A stretch of DNA of 64,000 nucleotides from Paenibacillus farraposensis. GTDB lineage: Bacteria; Bacillota; Bacilli; Paenibacillales; Paenibacillaceae. The notes under the pieces are model-generated. The model saw nothing but the letters and a program-made list of their open reading frames with translations. It was not told the DNA's origin and made no database searches. The position numbers were made by a program, and so were the translations under genes. Positions 15,629 to 22,977 of the stretch are shown here, piece by piece. The stretch spans positions 421,903-485,902 of the forward strand of contig NZ_JAFFQR010000112.1 in NCBI RefSeq assembly GCF_020736845.1. Reading direction: 5' to 3'. Numbering within the stretch: position 1 is the first letter of the stretch; the number at the start of each line of letters is the position of its first letter.

Positions 15629-15875
15629 TTAGTAAGTTTTATGAAAACTACCAACTATAGAGTTATACTTGGCAATATCAGATGGTAACACGAACTCGAT
15701 TGATGTTTGATCAAGGGTTGCAATGTCGTTTCCTGCTCTGAAATAATACGCCTGCCAAACAAATTTGGAACAATAACTATAAAGGAGAATGAAGTATTCA
15801 ACTATCTTGTAAAAATTCAAGGTTACAAACTATCTGAAAAGTTGAAACTCAAAATGGGTTCCAAAATTCAGTCAT
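15629..15875 (-). pseudogene. Remnant small gene with the MTEF start
   Basis: The ATG at 15875 begins MTEFWNPF and stops at once. In another frame a protein-like stretch ends at 15629 (VWQAYYFRAGNDIATLDQTS, then IEFVLPSDIAKYNSIVGSF). The start region is identical to that of the remnant at 1824-2080, but the bodies differ. No family is recognised. Frame disruption makes it a likely pseudogene. Confidence 0.35.
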
Positions 15876-15895
15876 TTATAAGATTTTAATAGAAT
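15862..15895 (-). repeat. 34-bp perfect repeat, copy B
   Basis: Identical to 2067-2100. It covers the start codon region of the remnant gene at 15629-15875. Confidence 0.85.
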
Positions 15896-15908
15896 GAATT
15901 TGTGAACG

Positions 15909-16013
15909 TCAGTCTATATCTGTAACATTTAGGAAGGTCTTTATGTACTGCAAAACAGGCAATAAAAAAAGACTAGATGGAAAATTCCATCTAATCCTCA
16001 ACTTACTCTTCAT
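15909..16013 (-). CDS. 34-codon frame in the aloP position of the aloR pseudogene
   Basis: ATG at 16013 overlaps the last codons of the aloR pseudogene (GATGAAGAGTAA), exactly as the intact aloP start overlaps its aloR (GATGAAGCGTAA). The frame continues for 34 residues (MKSKLRIRWNFPSSLFLLPV at the start) but runs straight through a terminator hairpin and the leader repeat. It is more likely that the original aloP was deleted just after its start than that this is a functional peptide gene. Confidence 0.3.
   Translation of the reverse strand: MKSKLRIRWNFPSSLFLLPVLQYIKTFLNVTDID
15912..15987 (-). repeat. AloR-locus leader repeat, copy B
   Basis: 76 bases about 93% identical to 2403-2477. The segment includes most of an intrinsic terminator: AGATGGAA/TTCCATCT followed by seven T on the minus strand (about 15964-15993), directly after the aloR pseudogene stop at 16003. 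Confidence 0.75.
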
Positions 16014-17129
16014 CTTCGTTAACCACTTTAATCAGATTCCCGTAGACGGCCCTCATATCCGCAGATGCATGTTCTTTAAAATACGTAAACAACCTCATAC
16101 ATCTAATGGCTTGTATTTTATTATTAACTTCAGCAGACCTTTCCAAACAACTAAACAAAAATGTGAAGCCGTTTGAAAACCTGCCCTTACGCAAAAGATC
16201 AGCTTATTTACATACGTATTTACTACTGCCCAGTCCTCATACTTACTTTTCCATTTCAAAGTTTCCTCATCTGTATCCGTTACCCAGCTTAAATCGGCGT
16301 AAGCATAAGTGTGCTGAAGTGCTTGCTCATAATCTTTTCTCCCTTCACAAACTTCTGCACGAAGTAAATGTGAGAATGCCCAATATGCAAACAAAGGAAA
16401 TTTGGGTTTCTTCGAATTATCTTCTTCCATATGATGCCGCTGTTGTTCCAGTTTGTATTGAATTTTAGCCTTGTCTCCCAGAGTTTTGGCGACCATCTCT
16501 AATTTGTCCCATTTTCGTAGCGAACGGTATGTATTCGCCAAGTCTTTTAATGCCTCTAATTGATCGATCTCATCCAACCGTTCAACATAAGGCTCGAATT
16601 GCACAGCTGCTTCATAGTTTTTCTCTTGATCCTCTCCAAGACGAATCGTAAACAATCGATACTGGCATACTGCCAATCGCTCTGAATGCTGCTTCCTTTC
16701 ACTCTCGGCAACATTCTCATAAAGGAACACCGCTGCTTCATTGTGGCCCTCTCTGTAAATATTTTCGGCTGCTTCAAAGAGTACCGAAGAATAGATTGGA
16801 TTAGCCAGCAACAGAAATACAATCCGTTGCAAGCAATCGAGCCGGTCAAGCTCCACGCATCGGTACAAAAAAGGGCTAATTCTTCGCCAGTTTAGCGGTT
16901 CTTCTATGATACACTCTTCAATAAAACGTTCATAAAAATAGTCTGGCGGTAATCCCATCCCGGCAGTAATGCGATCCAATTGGTTAACCGATAAAATACG
17001 ATTTCCAGTAACAATACTGCTAACCGTACCTACATTCAAATCAGTGATGTGTCCAAACTCGGTCATGCTCAAGCCTTTTTGTTGTAGATATTGTTCTAAT
17101 TCCGCCCTGATCGTCAGTGTGATCTCCAT
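16003..17129 (-). pseudogene. aloR: aloR-like receptor gene with an internal deletion and frameshift
   Basis: From the ATG at 17129 the frame reads an HTH (MTEFGHITDLNVGTVSSIVT, then LSVNQLDRITAGMGLPPDYF) and AloR-like TPRs. It matches the intact paralogue closely (EAAVQFEPYVERLDEIDQLE, SWVTDTDEETLKWKSKYEDW). After VNTYVNKL the frame becomes unrelated sequence and stops at 16095. In another frame LRKGRFSNGFTFLFSCLE and the true C-terminus continue to the stop at 16003. Compared with the paralogue about 82-85 residues (roughly 250 nt) are missing at the AAGCT junction, and the loss is not a multiple of three. A truncated DNA-binding protein could still be made. Confidence 0.85.
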
Positions 17130-17180
17130 GAATAAACCACCCTTTCAACGTAACTCGGCATTTGATGCATAGTTAAATAA

Positions 17181-17213
17181 ACTATACCGTCTTTTGGAAT
17201 AAAGTCATATACC
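17181..17213 (-). promoter_or_regulatory. aloR-type promoter, copy 1
   Basis: On the minus strand GGTATATGA-N2-TT-N-TTCCA-N-AAG-N2-GGTATA is shared at identical spacing with 18944-18976. It ends in a -10 box TATAGT. No consensus -35 is present at 17 bp, so an activator at the conserved block is plausible. Confidence 0.6.
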
Positions 17214-17254
17214 TTCCAGTTAAGGTGTTCCTGATGTACATCAAAACAGGCAGC

Positions 17255-17285
17255 AAAAAAGGGATAGAAAAGAACATCTATCCCG
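17255..17285 (-). terminator. Terminator after the intact aloRP pair
   Basis: GGGATAG pairs with CTATCCC and is followed by six T on the minus strand. It lies about 80 nt beyond the aloP stop. Confidence 0.75.
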
Positions 17286-17360
17286 TCCATTGACAGCATA
17301 ACCTAATGTTTTGCTCCAATAACTGTTTGGCATTACATCATCTTAATTTCTACTAGAGAT

Positions 17361-17387
17361 GATTACATTTCACCATGAAATGTAATC
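17361..17387. repeat. Perfect 12-bp-arm inverted repeat inside the end of aloP
   Basis: GATTACATTTCA and TGAAATGTAATC flank a three-base loop. The repeat encodes the last residues of AloP and its stop codon, so the mature-peptide codons would fold into a hairpin in the mRNA. No T tract follows. Confidence 0.7.
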
Positions 17388-17488
17388 TGATAGCTGTGCC
17401 CTTGATTATGAAAATACAAGGGCACAGTCACTATCGCTGCTAACATAAAGCTGCTTGTTAAAAAGGTTAAAAATATTTTACGCTTCAT
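17363..17488 (-). CDS. aloP: Secreted signalling-peptide precursor AloP
   Basis: A 41-aa precursor. MKRKIFLTFLTSSFMLAAIV is a Sec-type signal sequence, and the C-terminal tail contains QGHSYQITFHGEM, from which the mature signal is expected. GAGGTGG lies six bases before the ATG, inside the aloR 3' end; the start overlaps the aloR stop by 11 nt. In P. polymyxa AloP peptides are encoded immediately downstream of their receptors, exported, trimmed and sensed after re-import (established for the family). The exact mature peptide cannot be read from sequence. Confidence 0.82.
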   Translation of the reverse strand: MKRKIFLTFLTSSFMLAAIVTVPLYFHNQGHSYQITFHGEM

Positions 17489-18851
17489 CCTTATCCACCT
17501 CGTTCATTAAATTTCTGTACGCTGTCTTCGTCTCAGGTGATGCATACTCCTGATAAAACTCATACAGCCTCATACATTTAATTATATATGATTTATTATT
17601 GGCGGATGCAGATTTTTCCAAACAGTTTAATAAAAATTGAAAGCCATCAGAAAATCTTCCTTTAGTCAAATAGTAAACTGCTATTTCCTTTGAAAAATGC
17701 ATGAAGCGTTCTGTTATAAAGCGTTGAGTATAAAAGCTCTCAACCTTCTGTTCCTCCAAATAGGATGAAATATTCGCCTCGAATTGCTTTAAAATATCAT
17801 CCACATCAAAATGGTATCGATTAGCCGCCTCAAGGATATTATCAAGCGCGGGAAGAACCTCGTCTTTTCTTGAAGAAATATAAGCTACGTAATTGGGAAG
17901 AACGCTCTTATCGCCAGAAAGTAGCTTATTTACGTACGTGTTTACTATCGCCCAGTCTTCATATTTGTTTTTCCATTCCAAAGTTTCTTCATCTGTATCT
18001 GTAACCCAGCTTAAATCAGTATATTTTTTAATATGATGAAACGCGCGTTCATAATCTTTTTTTTCGGCACAGGCCTGTGAGCGAAGTAAATGCGAGAATG
18101 CCCAATACGCAAACAAAGGAAAATGGGGTTTCTTCGAATTCTCTTTGTTCCCATGATACCGTTGTTGCTCCAAATTATATTGAATTTTGGCCTTGTCTCC
18201 CATAGCTTTAGCGAATAATTCTACTTTGTCCCATTTTCTTAACGAACGATATGTATTCGCCAAATCTTTTAACGCCTCTAGCTGATCGATCTCATCTAAC
18301 CGTTCAACATATATTTCAAATTGTACTGCCGCTTCATAGTTTTTCTCCTGATTGTCTCCTTGTCTTGTTTGGAACAAGCGGTACTGACACTTCGCCAGAC
18401 GTTCTGAATACTGCTTTTTCTCGCTTACAGCCACATTTTCATAGAGTATAGCCGCCGCCTGATACATTTTCTCATGAAATAGCTCTTCCGCAAGCTCAAA
18501 TAAGGATTCTGAATAACCAAGCTTATCCATCAATAAAGTTACAACCTCGTGAATGCAGTTCAATTTATTTAATCTCGCACAATTATGTAGGAAAGGACTC
18601 ATTCGACGCCAATTCGGATTAGCCTCTACTAAAAATTCAGACACATAACGTTCGTAATAATAGCCGACAGGATGTCCCATCACTTTTGTAATTCGATCCA
18701 GCTGATCCACTGAAAGAGTGCGATTTCCATTAATAACACTACTCATAGTCCCCGGATTCATTCCTGCCTCTCTGGCCAGGTCGCTTAGAATTAAATCATT
18801 GTCTTTCATATGCTTCGTTATCTCTGTGAGTATCGTGGTTGTATTGTACAA
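17478..18851 (-). CDS. aloR: Peptide-responsive HTH-TPR receptor AloR
   Basis: A 457-aa cytosolic regulator. An XRE-type HTH covers about residues 8-70 (LILSDLAREAGMNPGTMSSV, then LSVDQLDRITKVMG). The rest is helical TPR repeats that should form the peptide-binding groove (EAAVQFEIYVERLDEIDQLE, HIKKYTDLSWVTDTDEETLE). Architecture and downstream peptide gene fit the AloR family of P. polymyxa. The ATG at 18851 is kept although the ribosome site is weak (GGGGTGG). Its promoter shares a 33-bp pattern with that of the aloR pseudogene. Genes it controls are not evident; auto-control is plausible. Confidence 0.85.
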   Translation of the reverse strand: MYNTTTILTEITKHMKDNDLILSDLAREAGMNPGTMSSVINGNRTLSVDQLDRITKVMGHPVGYYYERYVSEFLVEANPNWRRMSPFLHNCARLNKLNCIHEVVTLLMDKLGYSESLFELAEELFHEKMYQAAAILYENVAVSEKKQYSERLAKCQYRLFQTRQGDNQEKNYEAAVQFEIYVERLDEIDQLEALKDLANTYRSLRKWDKVELFAKAMGDKAKIQYNLEQQRYHGNKENSKKPHFPLFAYWAFSHLLRSQACAEKKDYERAFHHIKKYTDLSWVTDTDEETLEWKNKYEDWAIVNTYVNKLLSGDKSVLPNYVAYISSRKDEVLPALDNILEAANRYHFDVDDILKQFEANISSYLEEQKVESFYTQRFITERFMHFSKEIAVYYLTKGRFSDGFQFLLNCLEKSASANNKSYIIKCMRLYEFYQEYASPETKTAYRNLMNEVDKDEA

Positions 18852-18943
18852 AAATAACCACCCCTTATCAGGTACTTGTTAGGATAAAAGCTCATTAAAA
18901 GATGGCTATTGCAATCTAACGATTGTATAGCCTTTCCGCATTT

Positions 18944-18976
18944 ATTATACCAGCTTCTGGAACAATATCATATACC
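18944..18976 (-). promoter_or_regulatory. aloR-type promoter, copy 2
   Basis: The conserved GGTATATGA...TTCCA-N-AAG-N2-GGTATAAT arrangement, with TATAAT at 18949-18944. CCAGAAGCTGG in its centre is a short palindrome. From 18990 to 19198 nothing else is apparent. Confidence 0.6.
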
Positions 18977-19198
18977 TTTCAGATACTTGCTTAAGCTCCC
19001 TACTGGGATTATAGATAGAGATTTACTCTATAAAAAATCCTGAAACCACATTCTTGATAGGGGACTACTGTCAAATTATATTAAAAACAAATTATTGCTA
19101 TTTGGGTAAATGAAGCAAGTATAGCCGTTTGTAGATAGAACGTTAGCTTTATGAAGCGAAAGATGGGCAGAGCATGTTGGTGGTTGCATCCTTCGCGT

Positions 19199-19303
19199 TC
19201 ATCGAAGACGCTTAATGAGGGAAATCACTCCCCAGATGAGCAATGCCAAAATCACGCCGACAATGACAATTGTTATAAAGATTGTACTCCAATTGAAATG
19301 CAT
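19199..19303 (-). CDS. 34-aa single-pass membrane protein
   Basis: MHFNWSTIFITIVIVGVILA continues into LLIWGVISLIKRLR. One strongly hydrophobic helix is followed by a basic tail, giving an N-out/C-in topology by the positive-inside rule. GGGGGGAAG lies seven bases before the ATG. There is no neighbour in an operon. Small proteins of this type are common in Firmicutes as regulators of membrane complexes or as toxins; nothing here says which. Confidence 0.6.
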   Translation of the reverse strand: MHFNWSTIFITIVIVGVILALLIWGVISLIKRLR

Positions 19304-19544
19304 TCATCTTCCCCCCATGCATCATGTAATAGTTATCATTTAGAACACACTTCTACCTCTACTCCCTAGTTTAACTCACTTTTACAATAAAAGGTCGGTT
19401 TCCTTTTCTTTGCAACTGCCTTGCATCGTTTGATTTATAGTGGAAGAAGTATTCCAGATGTGAGTGCAGGCAGTGGAGGACAGCTAAAAGGCTGTCCCCT
19501 CTCGGAAAACCTGTTCGGGAACAACCTGATCATATGCAGCTTCT

Positions 19545-19739
19545 TTAAATTGATTTGCTTCGATTGGAACGGTACATCAAGTACAAGAAATACGGCGCAC
19601 CGATCAAAGCGATCAGCAACCCGGAAGGAATCTCCGTCGGTGCAAGCACCGTCCGTCCAATCGTATCCGCCAGCACCAGCAATACCGCTCCCAATAAGCT
19701 CGACAGAATTATGGAACGACGTACATGGTGCCCGATCAA
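19545..19739 (-). pseudogene. C-terminal fragment of a FecCD-type siderophore ABC permease
   Basis: The 64-residue frame has GHHVRRSIILSSLLGAVLLV, ADTIGRTVLAPTEIPSGLLI and IGAPYFLYLMYR, the characteristic last segments of BtuC/FecCD iron-siderophore permeases. The preceding 250 or more residues are absent. Upstream sequence switches within a few codons to a leader with a Fur box and a ribosome site, so a deletion has joined the start of an iron-uptake gene or operon to the end of its permease gene. Confidence 0.8.
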
Positions 19740-19788
19740 CGTGCTTCATCACTTCTCTTATTCACCCCTGTATGTATACGTCGCTTTA

Positions 19789-19807
19789 GAAAATGATTAT
19801 CATTATC
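19789..19807 (-). promoter_or_regulatory. Fur box
   Basis: GAAAATGATTATCATTATC matches the 19-bp Fur consensus GATAATGATAATCATTATC at all but two positions. It now precedes only the permease fragment. From 19808 to 20207 I see no gene. Confidence 0.8.
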
Positions 19808-20207
19808 AGCAAAAGGGTATAGGGGGGAGCGATTTTTGTCAATAAGATGTGTCGTTACAATCCACACAAGAAATAGCCTGGGGAGGGATTTGAATTGTCC
19901 ACTTGCCCCACATCTGCGTTTTGTTATATTTTTCTACTGCAAATATTTAAAATTTAAACTTCTTGATTTCACTCTCCGCCTCATTTATTCTCTGTATATG
20001 CCATAGACACGGAGGCCGCTTGAAGCACATACAGGTGCCTATATTCGGATATAATCCCAAAATGTCTTTGTGCTAGGTCTTTGTAAAGAGCTAATTATTG
20101 TAAAGCTCCAACAACAGGGCCTAAGGTACTATGATAGATTTCATTTTAATGATATATTGATAAATACCACTAAAGACTATATACCCAGGGCTTGGGCTGG
20201 AGGATGT

Positions 20208-20756
20208 ATGAAAAAGGAATCAAATCAAGACGAAAACAGTTATTTATTTAATGTTGATGTATTAGTTAAAGGTCGCTCAAATGTAGAGGCCCTTCAGTTC
20301 TTGCTTAACCTCTTGAGTCAAAACGAAAACATTGCAGATAGCCGGATTCAATCAGGTATCGAATTAGGCAATCTAATCGAAGCTGCTTTGCATCTCAAAA
20401 AGCAGTCTACTGCTAACGGCTCAGCGGACGCCGCCGCTAAGCTTGCGGAGAAGTTCTCCAAAAAGAAGTCTGCCACGGTTACGAATAAGCCATCTACCGC
20501 TCAAGAGAAGAAACAATCCCACGTACAGCCGAAGCCTGCAACACAACAAGAACTTAACACGTATGAGTGGATTCAACGCTATATACAAGATAATTCGCTT
20601 GTACGTTTAATCGTGAATCGCTATGGCGGACAGCGTAGCATTCCCTGCCGCATCATCAATCTGGATCATGATAATAAACTGCTGAGTGTATATCATGTGG
20701 ATGAGAAGCAAGTGTACTCTTTTAAAATGAACGAAATTGATGAAATCATGACGTAA
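20208..20756 (+). CDS. Conserved-looking hypothetical protein (182 aa)
   Basis: Three parts are visible: an N-terminal helical segment (VDVLVKGRSNVEALQFLLNL), a lysine/alanine-rich low-complexity linker at about residues 65-115 (KLAEKFSKKKSATVTNKPST), and a compact C-terminal domain of predicted beta strands (SLVRLIVNRYGGQRSIPCRI, then LLSVYHVDEKQVYSFKMNEI). The last part is reminiscent of small beta-barrel modules, but no family is assigned. The ATG at 20208 has GGAGG four bases upstream; residues coded further upstream are not protein-like. It ends before a strong bidirectional terminator. Confidence 0.7.
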   Translation: MKKESNQDENSYLFNVDVLVKGRSNVEALQFLLNLLSQNENIADSRIQSGIELGNLIEAALHLKKQSTANGSADAAAKLAEKFSKKKSATVTNKPSTAQEKKQSHVQPKPATQQELNTYEWIQRYIQDNSLVRLIVNRYGGQRSIPCRIINLDHDNKLLSVYHVDEKQVYSFKMNEIDEIMT

Positions 20757-20789
20757 ACACAGGTGACTAACAACACGGGCTAAGCATAT

Positions 20790-20845
20790 AAAAAAGAGAA
20801 TGGATTGGAAAAGCGTCAGGCCTTTCCTATCGATTCTCTTTTTTA
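20790..20845. terminator. Bidirectional terminator between convergent genes
   Basis: AAAAAAGAGAAT pairs with ATTCTCTTTTTT in a hairpin of about 56 nt, serving the hypothetical gene on the plus strand and the DUF423 gene on the minus strand. Confidence 0.8.
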
Positions 20846-20861
20846 TATTGCTGGAATAAAG

Positions 20862-21248
20862 TCACTCGTCCTCTTTCTTTAGCCCCATCGCAGCCCACGC
20901 CAGACAAGCCCAGCCCGCAATAAAACAAACGCCTCCCAGTGGGGTAATGGCACCCAAGATACGGATTCCGGTTAAACTAAGCATATACAAGCTGCCGGAA
21001 AACAAAATAATCCCTGTCAACAGCAGACGCGCTGCCCATCTTAAACGCGGGGAGGTCCCCCACTGTCCGGCAGCGAGTGCAATAACCAGCAGGCCAACGG
21101 CGTGAATCATATGATATTTTACACCCGTTTCATACACGGCCAAAGCATCTGCGTCGATTCGCGCTTTCACAATATGTGCTCCGAACGCCCCAATGGCTAC
21201 TGCCAGCAGCATCATTATTGAACCCACAATGATCCATTTGCGTTGCAT
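20862..21248 (-). CDS. DUF423 family membrane protein (YwdK-like)
   Basis: A 128-aa protein with four hydrophobic segments. The opening GSIMMLLAVAIGAFGAHIVK and KYHMIHAVGLLVIALAAGQW, with the AITPLGGVCFIAGWACLAWA end, are the DUF423/YwdK signature. It is an integral inner-membrane protein of unknown function. AGAGGAG precedes the ATG. It is monocistronic, ending at the bidirectional terminator. Confidence 0.88.
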   Translation of the reverse strand: MQRKWIIVGSIMMLLAVAIGAFGAHIVKARIDADALAVYETGVKYHMIHAVGLLVIALAAGQWGTSPRLRWAARLLLTGIILFSGSLYMLSLTGIRILGAITPLGGVCFIAGWACLAWAAMGLKKEDE

Positions 21249-21467
21249 GTTTGTGTACTCCTCTTCTTCTCATTCTTTCATCCGAACGTTCTCTTATTTT
21301 AGCGGATCGGTATAAAGTTTACCAGCCTGTCCGCATGATTTAAAACACATACATCATTTGACGTTTAAACCTTGTCTTATGAAGGGTAATGTGTAAGACG
21401 ACTTGCTTTTTTGCTTATTTTGTGGAAAATTAGTACCTGTTCGGACTATGTTCAAGGAGTTGAAACC

Positions 21468-21941
21468 ATGAGTTACCAAGATCCTGATTTGCAAAAGCCT
21501 GCTGTGTCTGAGGAGCATCCTGTTTTTTCAGAAGTTCCCGTGTCCCAGCCTCCGGTCAAGCTCAAACATTCCGGCCCCGGAATTGCTTCTTTTATGATGT
21601 CACTCGTCAGTCTGATCGGATATATTATTCTGGCTGTGATGATCATTAATCTGTTTGCTCATTTCAGCCAATACCAGACAATCAGCCCGAAAGTCGCTCT
21701 GCAACAAACGGGAACGCTGCTGCTACCCTTTATTTTTTTAGGCAGCCTGCTGCTGAATTGTAGCGGACTTGTGGTTGGTATCATCGGAATCGCGTTGAGA
21801 AACCGTAAAAAAGCCTTTGCTATCGCAGGATTGATCATTAATGCACTCATTATTATAGGCTTTATTGCACTTCTTGCCATCGGCCTTGCCGTTCCGAATA
21901 GCACAGCGGATATTGTTCCTTCCTCTGTGCAACCCTTATAA
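21468..21941 (+). CDS. DUF4190/DUF4064-like small membrane protein
   Basis: A 157-aa protein with a proline-rich cytosolic N-terminus of about 40 residues and three hydrophobic segments (FMMSLVSLIGYIILAVMIIN; LLLPFIFLGSLLLNCSGLVV; FAIAGLIINALIIIGFIALL). The layout is typical of small Firmicute membrane proteins of the DUF4190/4064 type; the exact family is uncertain. The ATG at 21468 is chosen for AAGGAG nine bases upstream. It is followed after 32 nt by degV, possibly co-transcribed. Confidence 0.75.
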   Translation: MSYQDPDLQKPAVSEEHPVFSEVPVSQPPVKLKHSGPGIASFMMSLVSLIGYIILAVMIINLFAHFSQYQTISPKVALQQTGTLLLPFIFLGSLLLNCSGLVVGIIGIALRNRKKAFAIAGLIINALIIIGFIALLAIGLAVPNSTADIVPSSVQPL

Positions 21942-21973
21942 TTTTTGCGTGCCCCACAGAGAGGATTCTATGT

Positions 21974-22825
21974 ATGAACAAAATTAAAATTTTTGCGGAT
22001 AGCACCAGCGACATCCCTGCCGACTGGCGTCAAAAGTACGATATTAGCATAGTACCCTTGTATGCGGTATTCGGTGATGAGGCATTACAGGATGGGGTGA
22101 CCATTCACCCGGAACCTTTATTTCAGCGTGTAAGCCGCGAGGGACAATTGCCGCGAACCGCCGCACCCTCTCCAGCCGATTTTATTCAAGCCTTTGCTCC
22201 CTACATAGAACAAGGAGATGACATACTGTATATCAGCTTGTCTTCCGAGCTATCCTCAACGTACCAGAATGCGCTGCTCGCTGCCTCCGAATTCCCGGAG
22301 GGCCGCATCACGGTCTTCGATTCTCTCAATCTGTCGTGCGGCTTTGGCCTGCTCGTCATGAAAGCTGCACGCGCGGCGGCAGAAGGCAGCACGATGGAGC
22401 AAATTGTAGATATGCTGACGACAACCCGACCGTTAATAGATACGGAATTTGTTATTGATACACTTGAATACCTGTATAAAGGCGGCAGATGCTCAGGAAT
22501 GCAAAACCTGATCGGCAGTCTGCTCAAAATTCGTCCGGTTATCAAAGTAATCGACGGAAAAATGACGCCTGCCTACAAAGTCCGCGGCAAACGTGAAAAA
22601 GCACTGGAACAGATGCTGCAAAATGCCCTGAACCAGCGGGATCAAATGGATAACGACTTGATCATTGTCGTACATGCTTTGGCGGAGCAGGATGCGCTCA
22701 TGCTGCAGGCTCGTTTGAAGGAAGAAACGCACGCACAAGAGGTGCTGCTGGGTACAGCCGGGTGCGTCATATCCAGTCATTGCGGACCCCAGACCATCGG
22801 TATTATGTATGCTAAAAAAGCATAG
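21974..22825 (+). CDS. DegV family fatty-acid-binding protein
   Basis: A 283-aa cytosolic protein of the DegV/FakB family, which binds a fatty acid and presents it to the FakA kinase. The opening IKIFADSTSDIPADW, the ISLSSELSSTYQNA motif around residue 90 and YLYKGGRCSGMQNLIGSLLK near 165 are diagnostic. A FakA-like kinase is not in the window. A terminator follows directly. The lipid specificity cannot be read from sequence. Confidence 0.92.
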   Translation: MNKIKIFADSTSDIPADWRQKYDISIVPLYAVFGDEALQDGVTIHPEPLFQRVSREGQLPRTAAPSPADFIQAFAPYIEQGDDILYISLSSELSSTYQNALLAASEFPEGRITVFDSLNLSCGFGLLVMKAARAAAEGSTMEQIVDMLTTTRPLIDTEFVIDTLEYLYKGGRCSGMQNLIGSLLKIRPVIKVIDGKMTPAYKVRGKREKALEQMLQNALNQRDQMDNDLIIVVHALAEQDALMLQARLKEETHAQEVLLGTAGCVISSHCGPQTIGIMYAKKA

Positions 22826-22837
22826 CTTCAAAGCTAG

Positions 22838-22867
22838 CCCGCTGCCCTATAGGTGGCGGGTTTTTTG
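22838..22867 (+). terminator. Intrinsic terminator after degV
   Basis: CCCGCTGCC pairs with GGTGGCGGG (mismatched TG pair inside), followed by six T. Confidence 0.85.
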
Positions 22868-22977
22868 GTATTTTTCCAGCAATTTAGCAATGAATAACTT
22901 TACTATTTTTGATAGTATTATTCGTCGTGTGACGATACGTGCATCGACAATCTATCATAAAAAGAAGGTTATTCGGA

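Noticed and set aside
15473..15688. Plus-strand frame of 71 codons over the repeated hairpin
   Set aside because: It reads through the 11-G run and the hairpin and has no ribosome site.
17114..17299. Minus-strand frame of 61 codons upstream of the aloR pseudogene
   Set aside because: It crosses an intrinsic terminator and the conserved promoter motif, so it is regulatory DNA.
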